Shown in pieces: positions 42,844-51,580 of a stretch of 51,580 nucleotides of DNA. A program made the translations under genes and the position numbers. Positions within the stretch are counted from its first letter, which is position 1. Every line of letters begins with the position of its first letter. The notes below the pieces were generated by a model that saw only the letters and a list, made by a program, of their open reading frames with translations, did not search any database and was not told the DNA's origin. This DNA is from Emiliania huxleyi CCMP1516 (Eukaryota > Haptophyta > Isochrysidales > Noelaerhabdaceae), in NCBI RefSeq assembly GCF_000372725.1, contig NW_005201183.1, forward strand, positions 266,316 to 317,895, in the 5' to 3' direction.

Positions 42844-44807
42844 ATGCTGTCACTGCTGCTGACCGTCGCTCTGATGCTGTCACTGCTGACCGTCAGCACC
42901 GCCACTCCGCCCGACGCTGCGGCCTGGCGTCCCATCCGCACACTCCTCGAGAACTGGCAGTTCACGACGGAGTACGCCATCAGCATTGGCACCGCCGACC
43001 ACGGCCAGCTCTTTGTGTACGAGTCTGGCAACTTCACGATGGACCAGCAGATTCCGACAGGCTCCACCTCCAAGTGGCCTTCGGCTATGATGTTTGCCGG
43101 CCTGGTGGGCGACGGCACGATTCGCTCGCTCGACGATCCGGTCCACGAGTATCTTCCGTACTGGACCAAGCATCCGCTCGACGCGCGCTCGCACATCACT
43201 CTCCGCCACCTGCTGACCTTCACCTCCGGCTTCGGCGACGGCCACCCCGGCTTCGAGTTCAACACTCGTGCGGCGAGGGCGTGGCGCGCGGGCCGCACGC
43301 CGCCGCGTAACAACATCAGCAGGGAGTGCGACCTGGAGAGCGGCGACACCGCCAAGTGCGCGCAGTCCATCTACTCGGGAGTCAAGCTGATCGGCGTCCC
43401 CGGACACGTTTATTCGTACAACAGCAACCACCTCCAGCTCGCCGCCGGCGTCGCCGTCGCGGTGAGCGGAAGTACTCTTTTCACAACCCCTCAGCTGAGT
43501 GCCTCTCTGCGCTGCTAATGGGACCGCCGAGTCACAAGGCGGTAGTTCGCAGGTCCCCTCACCAAGCCTTGCCCCCCCCCCCCCCCCCCCAGGGGAGCGG
43601 CCTGCCGATCAAGGAGGTGCCACCGTCAGCGAGTACCTGCTCTGCTCGAGCCATGTCCAGGACACGCCCACGACATGTCCGAGACATGTCCCATAGGTGG
43701 TCCGCAGGTACCTGCTCCAGCCGTTCGGGCTGACGGATTCGTACTACGAGGGGCGATGCCCCGACTTTGCGGGCTCGCTGGTGACGACGGGCCGCGACTA
43801 CGAGCGCTTCCTGCACTCGCTGCTGTCTTACAGGCGGTCCGGCGCCCTCCTCCTCCTCCTCCTCCCACGCCTCCCCCTCCCGCCTCTCGGACAAGGGGGA
43901 AGAGGGACTCCAGTGGAGGAGAGGAAAGGGAGTACATCGAGCCGCTTGTCTCCCACCTCTTTGGAGGCCTCCCACGAGGGAGAGAAATGGTGGCGGGGCA
44001 CTCTTACCCCCGAGCGGTGGCTCACTCGCTCCTCCTCGGTGCTCAGGCACCCTTCGCCCGCCCTGATCCTCGAGTCGGAGAGGGACGGGACGCCCTTCCT
44101 CTCGGACCAGTACACGCTCTACGGGAACTATGGCTTCGGCGCGCGCACACACACCACCTCCGCTGCCCGCAGTCTCCCGCCTCTCCCACACCCCAACCTG
44201 CGTGGCGCACGCCCCCCACTCAGTGCGACGATCTCTAGGCCACTTTCTGATGTGCTTTGACTCGGCGGGCGGCTACACTGACGCGTGTGCCGACGCTCGC
44301 TCGCACTTCGACCCGGGCGCTTTCGGCTTCATCCCGGTCCTCGACAGCACGGCTCCTGGCTCCGACATTGTGTGTGGCTGACGGATGAGTGATGAGTTGG
44401 CCAATCAGGTCCTCGACCGCAAGTTCGGCTTCTACCTCAACCTCGTCGCCGCGGAGACGGCGCAGCGTCCGCTTCGCTGGGCCGCATGGCCACGCCCCCC
44501 GTCCACGACACGCCCACGACACGTCCACCTCAGGCGCCCACCGGCTCGTACCCCCTCTCGGGCATACCCGAGTACCTTGCCGTCGGCCTCAAGCCGCACG
44601 TCGAGGAGCTCCCCTCCCGCAGCGAGGGAGGCCACACGCTGCCAGTTGTGCTGAGGCGGGAGCCGTCGTCCCTTGCAGGCGATCCTCTCGCAGCGGCCAC
44701 CGCGGGCGGAAGAGCACTTGCACCACAACCCGGCCATCGCCGGCCTCTCCCTCGCCGACGTCAACTACGCGCTCGGCTGCCGGCTTCACCCGGACTCCTG
44801 CGCCTGA
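42844..44807 (+). CDS. Secreted serine hydrolase, class-C beta-lactamase-like family
   Basis: Eight exons: 42844-43461, 43593-43616, 43697-43833, 44047-44138, 44239-44336, 44409-44459, 44534-44599 (end uncertain), 44679-44807; 404 residues. Eukaryotic members are esterases, peptidases or transpeptidase-like enzymes, rarely true beta-lactamases. A leucine-rich signal peptide (MLSLLLTVALMLSLLTVSTA) contains a small duplication. The nucleophile motif is STSK (Ser74, Lys77) in PTGSTSKWPSAMMFAGLV; HITLRHLLTFTSGF and a tyrosine region HVYSYNSNHLQLAAG follow. Later exons give VVRRYLLQPFGLTDSYYEG, SLVTTGRDYERFLHSLLSY, ESERDGTPFLSDQYTLYGNY, GHFLMCFDSAGGYTDACADA, TGSYPLSGIPEYLAVGLKPH and SLADVNYALGCRLHPDSCA. 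The intron at 44337-44408 starts GTCCTCGAC and the next exon starts with the same nine bases. Introns 2 and 6 end in the CACGACATGTCC-type repeat. Confidence 0.83.
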
Positions 44808-46025
44808 GTGGCCCTCCCGACGCCACACCAGAGCTGCGAGAGGCGCCGCTCTCGAGGGGATGGGCGGCCGCGCCGCGGGGAGAGGCGCAGACTGAGACGG
44901 AGCGGGCGCGCTGTGAGCAGGGCTCATCCCGGCGTCCGGCGACTTCGAGCGACTGGCAGAGACTTCAAAGTACGTAGAGAGTGTGCATAGCATGTTACGT
45001 AGGTACACATGTGCATGCACATGTGAGTATGTATCCGAGGCGAGACAGGTGGATATGTTTCATTATTCATGTACAGCCTTCGTACCTTCTTTGTTGTTTG
45101 TATCGGCTATCGCGCGTCTTTTTTGTATTATATGACTTATGACGACATATGACTTATGAGCCAGTAGCGCGCGCGCCGGCGCCGCCTCGTGAGACTTTTT
45201 GCAACTAGTCCATTGAGCAGTTTAAAAAGAGATGCGTCTCGACCAGCCGGAGCGCGGAGGCCTTCGCCCCAAGGTCGTGTGAGCGATACGAGCAGCGATG
45301 CCGTACAAAGAGAGAGAGATACAATCGTAATGATTCACCGATTCTCATTCACAGGTCCCTCAGCCTCTGAGCTGCGGCCGTGCGGGGTGCTGCGTGCTGG
45401 AGTAGTCCGGGGCTCGTTCCGCGGCGATGCCGTTGTGTCGCGTCTCGTTGTCGTTGCTCTTCTCTCCCACAGGGTCAGGGACCCCTTACACGATGACACA
45501 ACCCACAGGAATAAATATTTGTGTCGCTAATGTTCGAACGAGCGGTCGTGTCGTGCAGCTCTGGTGCTGGAGAGGTCATGGGAGCCGCTCGGGACCATTC
45601 TAAAGGCGTGTTTTGGTAGCTGGGGCCTCGAAAGCGCCCCCGGGGCCCTCTGCAGGACCTCTCTGGAGCCCCAAAACGGCGCCTGCAGGGCGGCTCGCGG
45701 CTTTGAGGCTCGTAAAACGGGTGCCGCTGGCATCGTCCCGATGCGTGTGTATCACCACGTGCCGATATCGCGCACGAATCAGCCGCGAGAGTCCGTCCAA
45801 GCCTCGGAACGAGCCCAACGGGGCCATTTTGGCCCCTCGGCGCCTTCTGCCGACCTTTGGCGCCCGATTTGGTGCCACCCTGCGGTCTTCAGACGCATCT
45901 GAGGTGCTCCCATGATGTTTCTACATCGGGACGTGTCGTGGTCTGACAATCGAAAGCGGCAGAGAGCAACAACCACCCAAGCACGCACCCACGACCCGTC
46001 GCTGTTTTGGCTCTGGTGCACACAG
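44808..46025. other. Intergenic, no reliable gene
   Basis: AT-rich stretches (45040-45160) with ATGTGCATGCACATGT near 45010 and GACTTATGACGACATATGAC near 45135. The block 45560-45960 has long weak frames on both strands (for example LQGPPGALSRPQLPKHAF on the minus strand) without a domain; its regular GC-rich phrasing suggests a dispersed repeat, but I see no second copy in the window. Confidence 0.35.
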
Positions 46026-46448
46026 TCACCTAGCAGCTACTAGAGTCCGTCCGGTCCCCCGATTGGGTTCTCCGCACTCCCCGCGTCTAGGAGGAGCTGC
46101 AGGATCGCCGCCTCGCGCGCCTCCCCGTCCCCTCTGACTCCTGGACGCCTCACCACCGTCAGCAAAGTCGTGGAGGAAGGCGCCAGCGTCCCCGAAAGGG
46201 TTTGCGCCTGTCTCGGTGTAGGCCTGCAGCAGCCCGCGGAGTCGCAGGCGCTCCTCGGCGATGAAGACGCCATTCGCCCGCGAGGCGTCTCGCAGTTCGC
46301 TGCCTCTCAAACCCCGACAGGTCGCGCAGCGGCGTCCCGCGCAGCAAGATGGCGAACTGCAACAAACAAACAAATTGCTAAAAATCTCTCTCTCTCTCTC
46401 CGAACTGCTCGAGAGTTGCACACAGGGCGATGAGTCCCCTGTCGTCAA
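46026..46448 (-). CDS. Doubtful ORF or exon
   Basis: A 140-codon frame in which only the centre (ELRDASRANGVFIAEERLRL, then RGLLQAYTETGANPFGDAGA and FLHDFADGG) looks like real protein, roughly 46150-46310. The N-terminal part covers a CT/GA microsatellite (46386-46402), so it is probably intron or upstream DNA. No family recognised. Confidence 0.25.
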   Translation of the reverse strand: MTTGDSSPCVQLSSSSEREREIFSNLFVCCSSPSCCAGRRCATCRGLRGSELRDASRANGVFIAEERLRLRGLLQAYTETGANPFGDAGAFLHDFADGGEASRSQRGRGGARGGDPAAPPRRGECGEPNRGTGRTLVAAR

Positions 46449-46534
46449 GACGGTTACCGTAGTTGTGCTTCTGCTTGTCGTTACCCTGGTTGAGGCCCCC
46501 CCTCAACCATCTGGTTGACGGTTGAGACCCCCCG

Positions 46535-46732
46535 TCATATGATGTAGCGTTTGTTGTAGAGATTTCACGCTGTAGAGGGCCTCTACAGCGCTCTACATCT
46601 GCATCGCTCTGTCCCGCGGCGGATGTAGAGCTCTACAGCTCTACAGCGCTCCAGAGCGCTCTACAGCTCTACAGCTCTACAGCGCTCTACAGGTAGTAGT
46701 CTACACTCTACATCCTCTACACCCTCCCTCAG
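46535..46732 (+). mobile_element. Right-hand half of a family A foldback transposon
   Basis: Matches the right inverted arm of the element at 2377-3247: TGATGTAG, GTTTGTTGTAGAGATTTCAC, CGGCGGATGTAGAGCTCTAC, and the terminus CATCCTCTACACCCTCCCTCAG-type ending at 46732. Seen pairwise, differences are scattered substitutions and small indels. The left half is absent: upstream at 46480-46530 lies only an unrelated palindrome (GGTTGAGGCCCC with CCTCAACC). Confidence 0.82.
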
Positions 46733-47279
46733 GCGCCGGCGTGGAACGGCGCGCCGCGGGCGCTGGCCGACAAGCTGGGCTCATGGGCGGGCCTTTGCCT
46801 CCACGAGCACGACGGCGCCGAATCTCGTCTCTTCTAATGAAATCCGGGCACCAAGGTGCCTCATCCTGCAAAAGGGAGCGTAGAGGGGTGAGTCCTGCAG
46901 CCGAGGAGGTGTGAAGACGCGAAGCGTGGGTTATGAATCATTAATATGAACAGTCGAGAAGGCCAGTGCGCGCTATGAACAGAGTGAGTGTGCTGGGCGC
47001 TGTGCCCTTACACAAGGATTTTAAGGAGAGGAGTGTGGCGCTAGCCATCGCCCACCCTTGGGCGTCCGCCTCTTCCTGTCTCTATTCGCTCGCCGCACCC
47101 GTCACCACTGCCGGGTTCTCAAGTTGGGCCCTCGGGTCGCCAGGAGCGCCCGGGCGCGTGAGATGCCGCACACCGATTCGGCTTTCTGTGTTAACGTTCT
47201 TCAAGCTCCGACATGCCCTCCTCTTTCTCAGGCTTCTTTGCCCTCTCTTGCGACAGCCGCACCATCGCAAACATCGAGC
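46733..47279. other. Intergenic with dispersed repeat
   Basis: 46733-46835 has a frame AWNGAPRALADKLGSWAGLC that may be an old exon. 47008-47110 is a second copy of the repeat at 3420-3540 (opposite strand), and both copies lie a few hundred bases from a family A transposon end. Confidence 0.45.
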
Positions 47280-49797
47280 TCATAGAATTTCAACCCGCTG
47301 GGCTGTCTCTACTCGGATCTCGGTTGGCAGGAAGCACGAGGGCAGCTCGGACAGCGGGGGATCTGGCTTGCGGCGAAAAGGAGGCTTGAGAATGCTCCAG
47401 TGGAAGGTGTAGTCGAGGCTGTCGCGAGGGCGGCAGCAGAGGACGGCGGCGAGGTGGGCTCGCAAGATGCGGCTGGGGAGGATGAAGAAGAGGGCATAGA
47501 CAGGAATGACCAAGAATAAGATTCGTAAAGCCGTCATCAGCTTCGTAAAGCCGTCATCCTCGTCCGTCATCAGCTTGTCGGCGACGAACACAAACATGCT
47601 CTTTTTCTCCTCATCATACTCCTCGAGCTTCTTGCGCAGGGCGAGGTACAAGCCGCACACCTCCTCGCGATCAGCCCGGCCGATGAAGCGCGTCGACTCG
47701 GCCTCGAAGAGCGCCTCCATGTGCCGCACGCTTGGCAGCCGCCCGCGCGCCACCGGCACACGGCCGACGCCGAGCTCGTACGCGTGCCCGCCCCCTTCCG
47801 TCATCAGCAGCGCGCACGCCGTCTCAAACGTGCACCATCCCGAACGACACTTGGCGCCGGCGTAAGGGATCAGGTCGAGGCGGTCATCTGGAGGCGCGCC
47901 GCCGTATTTCTCATTCAGCTCGCGCTCCAGCTCGAGAGGGATCCGCCGGTGCTGCAGCACGAGGACGCGCGGGCTGGCGTAGGCGTGGCTCATCACGCCG
48001 AGCCCCTTCTTGAACACATTAGTCTCCGCGGCGGTACGTTTCGCGCCCGTTATCGGGTCGTGCTGTGGCAAAGTCCCACATCAGGGCGGGCCGTTCCTCT
48101 GCGTGGCGGCCCTCCCGGTAATACGAGAGGACCTCGTCAAGGTGGAAGCGGCTGCCGTCTGGCTGATCGCCACCGCCGTTGGACGAATTGAAGGGGCCCT
48201 GCCACTTGTAGGAGAGCGCAGCGACTTTCTCTTCGGCAAGCAGGCGGGCCGCGTCGGCCGGGGCCCAAAACGCCTCTTCCGGCAGGTCTTGCTCCCGCAG
48301 TATCACCCAGTCCGTTGGGCGCTCGAGCAGCCAGGCGACGCGCAGCAGCCGGAGGGAGCCGTCGGCGAGGCGCTCAGGCAGGTCGGCCTCGATGGCGGCG
48401 ATGCGAGCGCGGAGTTCTTTGCGAAGGCGGTAGTGTTGCAGAGGTAGTGCGAAGACCCCATGAAGAAATATGACGTAGACGATGAGACCTGTCGGGTCAT
48501 AGTCGCAGTGCTCCGGAACAAGCCACGAGAAGCCCCACGGGGAGGCGACGAGGAAGACGAGCATAACGAGGGCGAGAAAGAGCATAAAGAGCGCGAGAAA
48601 GAGCTTGGGCTGCGATGCCTTGGGCAAGAAGGCAAAAAATCCAAAGAAGTAGGCCGTTACAAAGGCGGCCCCGCCACGGATACGCCACGCCTCCTCTGCT
48701 GCATCGCAATCGGCCGGTGGCATCGGTGGGGGCGGCTCGAGGGGCGGCGGCAGCGGGGCGCGCCCCGGTGGCCACGGCGGCGGTGCGGGCGGTGCGGGCG
48801 GTGCGGGCGGTGCGGGCGGGGAGAGAGAGGCCAATGTCAGATCGTTGTACGTCCAGGAGCCGTCGCAGTAAACCCGCCAGGTAGCCGTGCCGAGCGGCGG
48901 CGAGGAGGAGTCGTCCGAGTCGATGCGGGCCCAGTAGGTACACCCCCCGTCGCCATCGAGGTCGCTAGAGGCTGTAGTGCTCGGTTCTTGGTTGTCCACG
49001 ATCCAGCGGGCGGGATAGCCTTCGCCACTGCAATCGGGGTCCCAGTAGATGTAGTACGATGACGAGGCCTCGCGGAAGTACGGCGCTCCCGAGAAGGTGT
49101 AGCCGACTGCGACATACGAGCTTCGCGAAGCGCAACCTCCGGTGATCATGAGCGGCGGCGGCATCGGCGGGGGCGGAAGCGGCGGCGGAGCGGCCGGCGG
49201 CGGCGGCGACGGAGGCGGCGGCAGCGGGGCGCGCCCCGGTGGCCACGGCGGCGGTGCGGGCGGTGCGGGCGGTGGGGACGGGGAGAGAAAGGCCAGTGTC
49301 AGAAGATTGTTCGTCCAGATGCTGTCGCAGTTAACCCGCCAGGTAGCCGTGCCTAGCGGCGGCGAGGAGGAGTCGTCCGAGTAGATGTCGGCCCAGGACT
49401 TACATTTCCCGTCGCCATCGAGGTCGCTGGAGGCGGTAGTGCTCGGCTCATCATCATCCACGATCCAGCGGGCGGTAGAGTCTGTACCACTGCAATCGGG
49501 GTCCCAGTAGATGTAGTACGATGACGAGGCCTCGCGGAAGTACGGCGCTCCCGAGAAGGTGTAGCCGACTGCGACATACTCGACGTTGTCGAGGGCAGAG
49601 CTTCGCGAAGCGCAACCTCCGGTGATCATGAGCGGCGGCGGGAGTGGTGGAGGCGGCGCCGTCGCCCGCGGCAGGACCTTGACGAGGAGCGCGGCGGTCG
49701 AGCCGCCCGTGCTGAGCACCGCGAGGAACGCGAAGAAGCTGCTGAGCAGGTGGAGGCGGCCGGTGGCGACGGCCGTAGAAAGTTTAGATTTCTGCAT
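47280..49797 (-). pseudogene. Proline-rich multi-domain membrane protein, frameshifted
   Basis: Two frames on the minus strand, 49797-48072 and 48071-47280, join into one protein of about 838 residues. The N-terminus has a signal anchor (LHLLSSFFAFLAVLSTGG). Two extracellular copies of a 100-residue module follow (CASRSS, YVAVGYTFSGAPYFREASSS, YYIYWDPDCSG, TTASSDLDGDG, SSPPLGTATWRVNCD), separated by [15 protein letters not shown] linkers like those of pherophorin-type wall proteins. Then come membrane helices (AAFVTAYFFGFFAFL, LFLALFMLFLALVMLVFLVA, GLIVYVIFLHGVFALPL) and a cytosolic domain with VAALSYKWQGPFN, PALMWDFA, VLVLQHRRIP and RSGWCTFETACALL, and a last helix ILFLVIPVYALFFILP. At about 48068 the frame must change between MWDF and LPQHDP with no room for an intron, so there is a small indel: a pseudogene or a sequence error. 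Module copies are near identical in DNA. Confidence 0.7.
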
Positions 49798-50926
49798 CGA
49801 CGGGCTGCTTTGAGGCGGTGCCTAAGGGCGGCCTGTTCGAGTGCAAGGGAGCGGAGAGCGTCTCGTGACGCGATTGAGGGCCGCATCAATTCTTTTCTTG
49901 TACTAGCACGCGCCAGTTCTCTGTCTCGAGCCTGTTGCTGTAAGAGAGAGTTCTCATCGCGGGGATGCGGAGAGGCGCAAGCGGCGCAAAGCCGCCAAGG
50001 CGGCCGCTGCCTCCTTCGAGCCCATGAACGCCACCGAGGCGCCGGAGCCGCCCGCCGCGCCCGACACCTCGCCGGAAATGGAGGTCGAGCCGGCAGCGCC
50101 CGACGCGCAGGCGCTCGCGACGGGTGCGGCTGCTCGGCGACGTCGAGCGTGGTGCCCGACGGCTCAGGAGCCGTCTACCATCAACAACTACCACGGCTGC
50201 CACCGTCGGCGCCTTCGCTCGAGCTCTCCGAGGCCGCGTTCTGACCTCGTGCCGCGGCTGTCGTCGCTACAGCAGCGACGAGGGCCGCGGCAAGGGGTGC
50301 AGCGGCGACGGGCGGGGGGGAGAGGCGCGGCCAGCTACCGGGCCGTTGCCCCCGCCCACCGCGCCGGGCCCCTGCACCCGGAGGCGGCTTGCGGCAGCCT
50401 TCCCGTGTCTCCGTGCAACCCGCTTGGGTAGCCGGCCCGATGTGTGGCCCGCTGCCGGAAAAAATCCGGGGTTTAGCTGGCGTATCTCGGGCCCACTTTA
50501 GAGCTAGGGCATGATCTTAGGTGTTCTGGATAGCCCACAAGGGTCTTCTGTGGCATGGTAGCGGTGGTTTTGCGCGAGGCGTTCTCATTCAAAAATCACC
50601 TCATTTCCCCCACTACTCTCCGGGTTTCAGGCGTTTGAGCCGAAACACAAAACATATATTGATACACGACAACCAGCGGCAGCGCGCCACAGGCCGCTTC
50701 GCACAGAGCGCGAGGATCTAGTCGATCACGCGAGCGACATGGAGGATGGAGCTAGAGAGAGACACGGAGAGACCCCAACGAATAAACGACTGTGTGCCTC
50801 GATGTACACTTTGGGCGCCGCCGCCGGGCGACGCCATCCTCCCCGCCCTCGCACCTCTCCTTGCCCCGCAGCCCCTCCCCTCCCTTGAGAGAAGAGACCG
50901 CGGGAGGCGCCGGGTAGCGGCCGCCT
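49798..50926. other. Intergenic or divergent gene remnant
   Basis: A plus-strand stretch at 49970-50240 encodes ERRKRRKAAKAAAASFEPMN and APEPPAAPDTSPEMEVEPAA, and in another frame DGSGAVYHQQLPRLPPSAPS to a stop at 50242; it might be one or two exons of a small plus-strand gene, but I cannot confirm it. AT-richer DNA at 50455-50680 shows no gene. Confidence 0.35.
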
Positions 50927-51580
50927 CTACGCCGCGCAGGCGGCGGAGATCGCCTTGACGATCGCGTCGGGCGACCCGCCCTGCTGGGCGCACAGGTCGG
51001 CCATCGTCGCGGAGAAGGAGAGCGCCTCCGGGTGCAGCTCGCCGCACGCCGACTTGTACGCCTTGTGCACGTCGTAGTGGCAGTCGACGTGCTGCGCGCC
51101 TGCAGAGAACAGCGTGCGACGAACCAGTCCGAGAGGGGCCCGAACAGTCGAGGGCAAGCGCAGTCGCCGCGCCGCGCGCCGTGCGCGCGCGGCGGCAGCG
51201 CCTCGATGCCGCCGTTGAGGCCAAGCCGCTGGGCGACCGCCTCGAACGTCTTGCGGGTGGAGAGGCGCGCCTTTTTCACAGCTGGAGGCGTGAAGAGACG
51301 CCGTTCACAGCCCGTCCGCGAGAGAGGGCGAGGCTGCGCGCCTGCACCAGCGCCACCAGCTCCTCTCCTGCCGCCGGCAAGTGGGGCGAGGAACGCGTCA
51401 GCGGGTGCGGTGCGGTGCGGTGCGGTGCGGTGCGGTGCGGTGCGGTGCGGCTGCGGCTGCGGTGCGGCTGCGGTGCCGGCAGCTGACAGCAGCTGGGGCG
51501 GTGTGTGGGTGCGGCTGTGCGGGGAGGGGCCGGTGCACCGGTGCCTTTTAGGGGTGGGAGGGGGGGTGGGGCTTCACCTG
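50927..51580 (-). CDS. 3' end of an unrecognised spliced gene, continues beyond the window
   Basis: Minus strand exons 51367-51342, 51270-51189 and 51099-50927, plus a CAG exon end at 51580-51578 followed by a GTGAAG donor at the edge. The readable protein is EELVALVQ, ARLSTRKTFEAVAQRLGLNG, GIEALPPRAQHVDCHYDVHK, AYKSACGELHPEALSFSATM and ADLCAQQGGSPDAIVKAISA, ending ACAA. I recognise no family. Composition is that of a soluble, helical protein. Two introns have GC donors, and both begin with GCGCGC, which is repeated at the start of the next exon (seven matching bases in the second case). The first intron, 51271-51341, is mostly the family II intron sequence. The 51403-51480 part of the upstream intron is a GTGCG tandem repeat. 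Confidence 0.6.
51403..51480 (+). repeat. GTGCG pentamer tandem repeat
   Basis: About ten GCGGT/GTGCG units followed by GCTGCG variants, inside the last intron (51368-51577) before the window edge. Confidence 0.95.

Overview
The window looks like nuclear DNA of a GC-rich, chlorophyll-c-containing alga, most likely a haptophyte of the coccolithophore type. A pelagophyte or another alga with a secondary plastid is the alternative. The evidence is a fucoxanthin/chlorophyll a/c-type light-harvesting gene with short introns, a plastid-targeting presequence with an AFAP signal-cleavage motif, many short (about 45-110 nt) introns, a very high share of GC-AG introns, and eukaryote-only families (F-box/RCC1, MICAL-like monooxygenase, PHO88/SND3, TRAP-alpha, GT77 glycosyltransferase, TAD3). 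I see no rRNA, no convincing tRNA gene and no CRISPR array.

Layout, left to right: an RCC1-repeat gene (41-898, +); a PHO88/SND3 ER membrane protein (1372-1998, -); a foldback DNA transposon with an 8-bp target duplication (2369-3255); a basic hypothetical gene (3767-4348, -) divergent from a MICAL-type flavoprotein monooxygenase (4461-7002, +); low-complexity DNA and heptamer arrays with a small ORF (8.6-10.4 kb); the light-harvesting gene (11984-13448, -, seven exons, interstitial TTAGGG repeats in one intron); a 144-bp GT microsatellite; an ankyrin-repeat gene (14682-16043, +); a repeat-rich gap; a ten-exon GT77-type glycosyltransferase (17917-21616, -); an amidase-signature hydrolase (22986-25113, -); an inverted duplication (26.0-26.9 kb); an F-box/RCC1 gene with an in-frame TAG (27268-28695, +); a graveyard of retroelement fragments including Ty1/copia RNase H (28.7-31.5 kb); a hypothetical ORF (31646-32239); TRAP-alpha (32396-33519, +); a plastid SnoaL/SnoaL/glutaredoxin-like fusion (34142-37060, +); an orphan last exon of TAD3 (37968-38175, +); a TIR-like gene (38759-39572, -); a nest of SINE-like copies with a second foldback transposon (39.7-42.6 kb, again with an 8-bp duplication); a secreted class-C beta-lactamase-like hydrolase (42844-44807, +); a half copy of the first transposon (46.5-46.7 kb); a frameshifted proline-rich membrane protein (47280-49797, -); and the 3' end of an unrecognised gene running off the right edge (50927-51580, -).

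The genes do not form a pathway; they are an ordinary mix of housekeeping (ER translocation and targeting, light harvesting, cell-surface glycosylation) and lineage-specific genes. The most unusual signal lies in the introns. By eye I modelled 41 introns, about 24 with GC donors. Many have the first 6-19 nt of the intron repeated as the first bases of the downstream exon. Two short sequence families recur inside introns of unrelated genes, in several cases ending exactly at the 3' splice site. This is the footprint expected of introner elements (introns that spread as mobile elements). Separately, two transposon families share the terminus CTGAGG, an 8-bp target duplication, a length near 860 bp and long inverted ends built from a reiterated 6-7-nt motif (TGTAGAG in one, GTAGAC in the other); a third array pair (TTGGAGA) may be a relative. 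All exon boundaries were placed by eye from reading frame, splice signals and protein-family expectation.
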